Assembly: GCA_031987425.1 (NCBI GenBank)
Contig: DALZZL010000037.1
Location: 1 to 27,491, forward strand
DNA: 27,491 nt
Origin: Stenotrophomonas_A sp002429615
GTDB lineage: Bacteria; Pseudomonadota; Gammaproteobacteria; Xanthomonadales; Xanthomonadaceae
Direction: 5' to 3'
Part shown: in pieces, positions 22,896 to 27,491 of the stretch
Numbering within the stretch: the stretch's first letter is position 1
Layout: every line of letters starts with the position of its first letter
The notes under the pieces: model-generated
Databases searched by the model: none
Told to the model about the DNA's origin: nothing
Seen by the model: the letters and a program-made list of their open reading frames with translations, nothing else
Translations under genes and position numbers: made by a program

Positions 22896-24499
22896 TGCTC
22901 GCGCAGGTCCCGCGGGCGGAAGCCCAGCGCGACCAGCACCACCAGATAGGTGGCGCCGCCGCCGCCCACCAGGCAGGCCAGCCAGCCGGCGCGGTGCCAC
23001 TTGTCCATTTCGGTGAAGGACGGCAGCCACCACAGCAGCGCCAGCAGCACCGCCACCATCGCCACGCAGGCGGTGGCCAGCCGCGCGACATACGCGCCCC
23101 ACCCCGGCCGGCGCTGGTAGACGCCGCTGCGGCCGAGCCAGTACCAGAGCAGGCCGAGGTTGAGATAGCTGGACAGCGCGCTGGCGATGCCCAGCGCCAG
23201 ATGCAGGCCCGGCTGGCGACCGATCGCCTCCATCACGCCCAGTGCGCGCAGCTCCGCCGGCACCATCACCTGGTAGAGGATGGCCAGGAACAGGAAGTTC
23301 AACACCATGTTGGCGACCAGCGCGGCGATGCCGGCGCGCACCGGGGTGCGGGTGTCCTGGCGGGCGTAGAACGCCGGCAGCACCACCTTCAGCAGCGCGA
23401 ACGCCGGCAGGCCGAAGCTCAGGCCGTAGACCGACAGGGCGGTCATGCGGGTGTCGAAGGCGGTGAACTCGCGATACTGGAACAGCGTGGCGATCAGCGG
23501 CTCGGCCAGCAGCACCAGGCCCAGCATCGCCGGCACCGAGATCAGCAGCGTCGTGCGCAGGCCCCAGTCCAGCGCGCCGGAGAAGCCTTCGCCATCGGTC
23601 TTGACGTGGTGGCGGGCCAGCGCCGGCAGGATCACCGTGCCCAGCGCCACGCCGAACACGCCCAGCGGCAGTTCGAGGAAGCGGTCGGCCAGCGACAGCC
23701 AGGACTGCGAGCCATCGCTCAGGCGCGAGGCGATCACCGTGTCCAGCAGCAGGTTGATCTGCGCCACCGAGGAACCGAACAGGGTCGGCACCATCAGCGT
23801 CAGCACCTTGCGCACGCCCGGGTGATGCCAGCCCCAGCTCGGCAGGGTCAGCAGGTCGATGCCGCGCAGCGCCGGCAGCTGGAACAGCAGCTGCAGCGCG
23901 CCGGCCACCAGCACCGCCCAGCCCAGCGCCAGGATCGGCACCTGCATGCGCGGCGCCAGCCACAGCGCGCCGGCGATCATGCACAGGTTGAGGATGACCG
24001 GGGTCAGCGCCGGCATCGCGAAGCGCTGGAAGCTGTTGAGCGCACCGCCCGCCAGCGCGGTGAGCGAGACGAACAGCAGGAAGGGGAAGGTCAGCCGGAA
24101 CAGGTCGACCAGCAGGCCCTGCTTGACCGGATCGCTGCCGGCGCCGCTGCCGAACAGCCACGCCAGCTGCGGCGCGAACAGCAGCCCCAGCGCGGTGACC
24201 ACCAGCAGCGCACCACCGAGGGTGCCGGAGACACGCGCCATCAGCTCGCGCAGGTCGCCATGCGGGCGGGTCTCCTTCACCTCGGTGAACACCGGCACGA
24301 AGGCGGTGGCGAAGGAGCCTTCGGCGAACAGCCGGCGCAGGAAGTTCGGCACCCGGAACGCGACCCAGAAGGCGTCGGTCATGGCGTTGGCGCCGAAGTG
24401 GGTGGAGATGACCTGGTCGCGGACCAGCCCCAGCACCCGCGAGACCATGGTCATGCTGCTGAACGACAGCAGGCCCTTCCACATGCGGGGTTTGCTCAC
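22892..24499 (-). CDS. murJ: Lipid II flippase MurJ (MviN)
   Basis: A 535-residue inner-membrane protein of the MOP exporter family that moves lipid II to the periplasmic face for peptidoglycan synthesis. About 14 membrane segments are apparent. Family motifs near the N terminus are intact: SRVLGLVRDQVISTHFGA, then DAFWVAFRVPNFLRRLFAEG and SFATAFVPVFTE; later TLMVPTLFGSSVAQINLLLDT, RFLELPLGVFGVALGT, and the charged residues of the central cavity, for example in FYARQDTRTPVRAG. The start is GTG at 24499 with GGGGGA 6 bases upstream. It is divergent from rpsT with 101 bases between and heads the ribF-ileS-lspA-ispH set. Confidence 0.97.
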   Translation of the reverse strand: MSKPRMWKGLLSFSSMTMVSRVLGLVRDQVISTHFGANAMTDAFWVAFRVPNFLRRLFAEGSFATAFVPVFTEVKETRPHGDLRELMARVSGTLGGALLVVTALGLLFAPQLAWLFGSGAGSDPVKQGLLVDLFRLTFPFLLFVSLTALAGGALNSFQRFAMPALTPVILNLCMIAGALWLAPRMQVPILALGWAVLVAGALQLLFQLPALRGIDLLTLPSWGWHHPGVRKVLTLMVPTLFGSSVAQINLLLDTVIASRLSDGSQSWLSLADRFLELPLGVFGVALGTVILPALARHHVKTDGEGFSGALDWGLRTTLLISVPAMLGLVLLAEPLIATLFQYREFTAFDTRMTALSVYGLSFGLPAFALLKVVLPAFYARQDTRTPVRAGIAALVANMVLNFLFLAILYQVMVPAELRALGVMEAIGRQPGLHLALGIASALSSYLNLGLLWYWLGRSGVYQRRPGWGAYVARLATACVAMVAVLLALLWWLPSFTEMDKWHRAGWLACLVGGGGATYLVVLVALGFRPRDLREH

Positions 24500-24523
24500 C
24501 GGGCATCCCCCTTGACAACTGAC

Positions 24524-24552
24524 TTGACGTAGATGTTTGAGACGATCATAAT
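24524..24552 (+). promoter_or_regulatory. Sigma-70 promoter of rpsT
   Basis: TTGACG (24524-24529), a 17-base spacer and CATAAT (24547-24552) form a near-consensus promoter 48 bases before the rpsT start. A second TTGACA at 24512-24517 has no -10 partner at proper distance. The bases after the -10 box are GC-rich (cgcgc), as often seen at ribosomal-protein promoters. Confidence 0.8.
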
Positions 24553-24600
24553 TTCGCGCTTGCTTTTTCCACTACACCGATTTTTCAGGAAACCACCACC

Positions 24601-24870
24601 GTGGCCAATATCAAGTCCGCCAAGAAGCGCGCCAAGCAGACCGTTGTGCGCAACGCGCGCAATACGGCTCAGCGTTCGATGCTGCGCACCGCCGTCAAGA
24701 AGGTGATCAAGGCCCTTGACGCCAACGATGCCGCCGGCGCCGAAGCCGCTTTCGCCGTCGCCCAGCCGATCCTCGACCGTTTCAGCTCGCGCGGTCTGAT
24801 TCACAAGAACAAGGCTGCTCGCCACAAGAGCCGCCTGACCGCCCGCATCAAGGCCCTCAAGGCCGCCTGA
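24601..24870 (+). CDS. rpsT: 30S ribosomal protein S20
   Basis: An 89-residue, very basic protein of the small ribosomal subunit, binding 16S rRNA at the 5' domain and helix 44. The sequence starts MANIKSAKKRAKQ, the diagnostic S20 start, followed by SMLRTAVKKVIKAL and the C-terminal SRGLIHKNKAARHKSRL. The start codon is GTG with AGGA 10 bases upstream; a non-ATG start is also known for S20 in E. coli (UUG) and is linked to translational control there. It has its own promoter and a strong terminator. It is divergent from murJ and convergent with obgE. Confidence 0.98.
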   Translation: MANIKSAKKRAKQTVVRNARNTAQRSMLRTAVKKVIKALDANDAAGAEAAFAVAQPILDRFSSRGLIHKNKAARHKSRLTARIKALKAA

Positions 24871-24910
24871 TCCGGCAGTCGCGCCGGGGGCCCAGCCCTC
24901 GGCGGCATGC

Positions 24911-24937
24911 AAAAACCCGGCCTTGGCCGGGTTTTTT
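24911..24937 (+). terminator. Rho-independent terminator after rpsT
   Basis: The stem aacccggcc/ggccgggtt is followed by TTTTTT (24932-24937) and preceded by a run of A, so it can work in both directions. It lies 40 bases after the rpsT stop and faces the end of obgE. Confidence 0.9.
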
Positions 24938-25039
24938 GTTGCCTGCCGGCCAGCGGCATGGCGACCGGCCATCCAGCCGGACCGGCCTGCGCGCGATGGC
25001 GCGCAGGCCCGGGATACGTCCACGTCGCCCTGCGCCGAC

Positions 25040-26095
25040 TCAGGACGCATTGGCGGCCTGCTCGGCGGCCTCCGCACGCTGGCGGTCGAAGAACGTCATC
25101 ACGTCCTTCATGATCGGCCAGGTGCCCTCGCGGCCCAGCGCCGACACCAGGTACCACGGACCGGTCCAGCCCAGCTCGGCGACCACCTGTTCGGCGGCGG
25201 CGCGCGCCTCGTCCTCGAACATCAGGTCGGCCTTGTTGAGCACCAGCCAGCGCGGCTTGGCCAACAGCTCGGGATCGTGGCGCTCCAGCTCACGCTCCAG
25301 CAGGCGCACCTGCTCGGCCGGCGACACGCCTTCCACGCCACCTTCCATGGGCGAGACGTCCACGAGGTGCAGCAGCAGGCGGGTGCGCTGCAGGTGGCGC
25401 AGGAACTGCGCGCCCAGGCCGGCGCCATCGGCCGCGCCCTCGATCAGCCCCGGGATATCGGCGATGACGAAGCTGCGATGCGCCTCGACACTGACCACGC
25501 CCAGGTTCGGATAGAGGGTGGTGAACGGATAGTCGGCCACCTTCGGCGTCGCGGCGGAGACCGCGCGGATGAAGGTACTCTTGCCGGCGTTCGGGAAGCC
25601 CAGCAGGCCGACATCGGCCAGCAGCTTCAGTTCCAGCTTGAGCAGGCGCTGCTCGCCTTCCTCGCCCGGCAGGGCCTGGCGCGGCGCGCGGTTGGTCGAG
25701 CTCTTGAAATGCATGTTGCCCAGGCCGCCCTTGCCGCCCTTGGCAACCAGCAGGCGATCGCCATGCCGGGTCATGTCGCCGATCACCTCGTCGGTATCGA
25801 CGTTCATGACGACGGTGCCGACCGGCACGGTGATGATCTTGTCCTCGCCCGCCTTGCCGTACATCTGCCGGCCCATGCCGTTCTCACCGCGCTGCGCCTT
25901 GAAGTTGCGCTCGTGGCGGAAGTCGACCAGCGTGTTGAGGTTTTCGTCGGCCTGCAGCCAGACGCTGCCACCATTGCCGCCGTCACCGCCGTCCGGGCCA
26001 CCGAGCGGGATGAACTTCTCGCGCCGGAAGCCGACGCAGCCATTGCCGCCATTGCCGGCGATCACCTGGATTTCCGCTTCGTCTACGAGTTTCAT
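25040..26095 (-). CDS. obgE: GTPase ObgE/CgtA (ribosome assembly and stress)
   Basis: A 351-residue GTPase that acts on the large ribosomal subunit and links ribosome assembly to ppGpp. The N-terminal Obg fold is Gly-rich (GNGGNGCVGFRREKF, GGPDGGDGGNGGSVWL). The G domain has G1 GFPNAGKST, G2 in PFTTLYPNLG, G3 DIPGLIEGA, G4 NKAD and G5 SAL. The C-terminal tail is short, as usual in gammaproteobacteria. No strong ribosome binding site precedes the ATG at 26095. It follows rplU-rpmA in the same direction after a terminator (26201-26230), so some readthrough or its own promoter is needed. Confidence 0.97.
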   Translation of the reverse strand: MKLVDEAEIQVIAGNGGNGCVGFRREKFIPLGGPDGGDGGNGGSVWLQADENLNTLVDFRHERNFKAQRGENGMGRQMYGKAGEDKIITVPVGTVVMNVDTDEVIGDMTRHGDRLLVAKGGKGGLGNMHFKSSTNRAPRQALPGEEGEQRLLKLELKLLADVGLLGFPNAGKSTFIRAVSAATPKVADYPFTTLYPNLGVVSVEAHRSFVIADIPGLIEGAADGAGLGAQFLRHLQRTRLLLHLVDVSPMEGGVEGVSPAEQVRLLERELERHDPELLAKPRWLVLNKADLMFEDEARAAAEQVVAELGWTGPWYLVSALGREGTWPIMKDVMTFFDRQRAEAAEQAANAS

Positions 26096-26200
26096 GGGAT
26101 ACGGGACTGGAATACGGGAGTTCGGAACGCCGCCCTTGCGGGCCGGCGGATGCGGGGGACTGTAGCAACCCCGTTACGGACGCGCAGCGCGCGCCCTAGA

Positions 26201-26230
26201 AACAAAAGCCCCGCCGGAGCGGGGCTTGTT
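26201..26230 (-). terminator. Rho-independent terminator after rpmA
   Basis: The 9-bp stem aagccccgc/gcggggctt with loop cgga is followed on the minus strand by TTTTGTTT. It lies 37 bases after the rpmA stop and would separate rplU-rpmA from obgE, at least partly. Confidence 0.85.
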
Positions 26231-26266
26231 GTCAGCGGAGCCGGAAAGGCTCCGTCACAGGCCGGA

Positions 26267-26524
26267 TCAGGCCTGGACGACGCTGACGGTACGACGCTTG
26301 TTCGGGCCCTTGACCGAGAACTCAACGGTGCCGTCGACCAGCGCGAACAGCGTGTGGTCACGACCCAGGCCGACGCCGGCGCCCGGATGGAACTGGGTGC
26401 CGCGCTGACGCACGATGATGTTGCCGGCATCGATGGCCTGGCCACCGAAAATCTTGACGCCGAGATACTTCGGGTTGGAATCGCGACCGTTGCGCGAGGA
26501 GCCTACGCCCTTTTTATGTGCCAT
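26267..26524 (-). CDS. rpmA: 50S ribosomal protein L27
   Basis: An 85-residue basic protein of the large subunit near the peptidyl transferase centre. The N terminus MAHKKGVGSSRNGRDS is diagnostic; the tail reaches towards the tRNA ends. KYLGVKIFGGQ and GNIIVRQRGTQFHPG follow as in all L27. It has no N-terminal cleavable extension of the kind seen in Firmicutes. AAGGAG is 8 bases before the ATG, and the gap from rplU is 18 bases, forming the usual rplU-rpmA pair. Confidence 0.98.
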   Translation of the reverse strand: MAHKKGVGSSRNGRDSNPKYLGVKIFGGQAIDAGNIIVRQRGTQFHPGAGVGLGRDHTLFALVDGTVEFSVKGPNKRRTVSVVQA

Positions 26525-26542
26525 GACGGATTCTCCTTTGGC

Positions 26543-26851
26543 TTAGCCGGCAATGCCGGTGATTTCGATTTCGGTGAAGTGCTGGCGGTGGCCCTGGCGC
26601 TTCATGTGGTGCTTGCGGCGACGGAACTTGATGATGCGGACCTTGTCGGCGCGGCCGTGCGAGACGACCTTGGCGGTGACCGAAGCGCCCTTCAGCGCGT
26701 CGCCGATCTTGATGCCATCGCTGTCGCCGAGCATCAGGATGTTGTCGAACTTGATCTCGTTGCCGGCTTCGACATCGAGCTTTTCCACGCGGAGCGTTTC
26801 GCCCTGCGCGACGCGGTATTGCTTACCGCCGGTGACCAGTACTGCGTACAT
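26543..26851 (-). CDS. rplU: 50S ribosomal protein L21
   Basis: A 102-residue protein of the large subunit, binding 23S rRNA. MYAVLVTGGKQYRV is the diagnostic start, followed by GETLRVEKLDVEAG, and the C-terminal signature KFRRRKHHMKRQGHRQ is complete. It is the first gene of the rplU-rpmA pair, with a promoter at 26915-26944. AGAAGAGA lies about 8 bases before the ATG. Confidence 0.98.
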   Translation of the reverse strand: MYAVLVTGGKQYRVAQGETLRVEKLDVEAGNEIKFDNILMLGDSDGIKIGDALKGASVTAKVVSHGRADKVRIIKFRRRKHHMKRQGHRQHFTEIEITGIAG

Positions 26852-26914
26852 GTGGGTGTCTCTTCTGTAGTTATTCTATGAATGCCTGCCGCCCAGTGGA
26901 CGGACAGACTCGGG

Positions 26915-26944
26915 ATGATAGCCCGCGCAACGCCCTGCGGTCAA
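26915..26944 (-). promoter_or_regulatory. Sigma-70 promoter of rplU-rpmA
   Basis: On the minus strand TTGACC (26944-26939), an 18-base spacer and TATCAT (26920-26915) form a good promoter 63 bases before the rplU start. Confidence 0.72.
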
Positions 26945-27142
26945 ACCCGCCCCTGCCCTGAAACCCGGCCCGGCCGCCCGGCCTGAACGACGGCCCACAC
27001 GGACGGCCGGGCGGGCGTGATCGATGCAGCAATCGCGTGGCGGGGCCGCGGGGCGCTTCCCAGAATCGCGCCCCGCCCGGCCCTGTGCCCGGGCCGGCCA
27101 GGCGCCCCCGACCGGACGCCAGAGCGAGGACACACACCCGCG

Positions 27143-27491
27143 ATGTTCGATCAACTGATACAGCAAGTTTCCGGCCGCTTCGGCCTGGACACCGACAAGA
27201 CCCGCCAACTGCTCGGCAGCACCATCGCCCTGGTCTTCGATGACCGCCGCGGCGGCGTGGCCGGCTTTGCCGAGCGCCTGCGCGCCAATGGCCTGGCGCA
27301 GGCACTGCAGGCCTGGCGCGACCCGGCCGCGGCGACGGAGCCGGTGCGCCCGGCGCAGGTGGAGGCGCTGTTCGGCATGCCGGTGCTCGGCACGCTGGCG
27401 CGACAGGTGGGCCTCAGCCCGGCGGTGGTGGCGGCCGCACTCGGCGGGCTGCTGCCCGGGGTGATGCGCCAGCTGGGCGGCAAGGACGCCT
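27143..27491 (+). CDS. DUF937/YidB-like protein, N-terminal part (runs off right edge)
   Basis: The first 116 codons are visible; the gene continues past the window. The protein starts MFDQLIQQVSGRFGL and contains the pattern of the DUF937/YidB family: GFAERLRANGLAQALQAW, then PAQVEALFGMPVLGTLA, then QVGLSPAVVAAALGGLLP. These small helical proteins are cytoplasmic and of unknown function. The ATG at 27143 has no close ribosome binding site; a GAGGA lies 13 bases upstream. The 198 bases between it and the rplU promoter are GC-rich and hold a perfect 8-bp inverted repeat (27049-27056, 27068-27075). No clear promoter was seen. Confidence 0.75.
   Translation, partial: MFDQLIQQVSGRFGLDTDKTRQLLGSTIALVFDDRRGGVAGFAERLRANGLAQALQAWRDPAAATEPVRPAQVEALFGMPVLGTLARQVGLSPAVVAAALGGLLPGVMRQLGGKDA

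Noticed and set aside
21867..24518. Very long single minus-strand frame across ribF and murJ
   Set aside because: Only the last 315 codons are ribF; the earlier part is an antisense-quality frame lying over murJ, which is in a different frame with clear family motifs.
24545..24573. Possible murJ promoter overlapping the rpsT promoter
   Set aside because: TATGAT exists on the minus strand (24550-24545), but no acceptable -35 box lies 16-18 bases upstream.
26975..27013. GC-rich inverted repeat upstream of rplU
   Set aside because: The 9-bp arms are separated by 21 bases in very GC-rich sequence with no T tract; chance pairing is likely.

Overview
The window is GC-rich DNA from a gammaproteobacterium of the Xanthomonadaceae (Xanthomonas, Stenotrophomonas, Lysobacter or Luteimonas group). 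I infer this from the housekeeping gene order (rplU-rpmA-obgE, rpsT, murJ-ribF-ileS-lspA-ispH), the protein sequences, and one GTAG-headed palindromic repeat typical of that family. It is chromosomal. No insertion sequence, phage, plasmid or CRISPR array is visible.

Layout. 1-135: start of a lipoprotein gene that runs off the left edge. 268-414: tRNA-Thr(CGT) with promoter and terminator. 753-5419 (minus): a compact archaic (Csu-type) chaperone-usher pilus operon encoding pilin, chaperone, usher and two-domain tip protein. 5464-5930: a decayed arylsulfatase remnant just upstream of the pilin. 5931-12617 is accessory DNA made of small single genes: an HNH endonuclease, a membrane protein interrupted by an in-frame TGA, a secreted protein with SmpA-like repeats, an acyltransferase-3 protein, an NTF2-like secreted protein whose signal region holds a hexanucleotide tandem repeat, a YCII-family protein, a lipoprotein, an XRE-type regulator divergent from a small unknown protein, and a small Cys-containing protein behind a paired palindromic operator-like repeat.

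12627-17411 is the most interesting region. A bifunctional-looking MHYT-GGDEF-EAL cyclic-di-GMP protein is divergent from four co-directional genes: a Roadblock/LC7 protein, a second Roadblock-like protein, a two-part protein ending in a putative winged helix, and an MglA/COG2229-type small GTPase. This set resembles the 'conservon' (CvnB-CvnC-CvnD) modules of actinobacteria, but its membrane sensor position is next to a c-di-GMP enzyme rather than a histidine kinase. I propose a GTPase switch coupled to c-di-GMP signalling.

17445-27491 is core genome. ispH, lspA, ileS, ribF and murJ lie on the minus strand (isoprenoid precursor, lipoprotein signal peptidase, isoleucyl-tRNA synthetase, FMN/FAD synthesis, lipid II flippase), divergent from rpsT, which has a strong promoter and terminator. 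rplU-rpmA and obgE follow on the minus strand, and a DUF937/YidB-like gene runs off the right edge.
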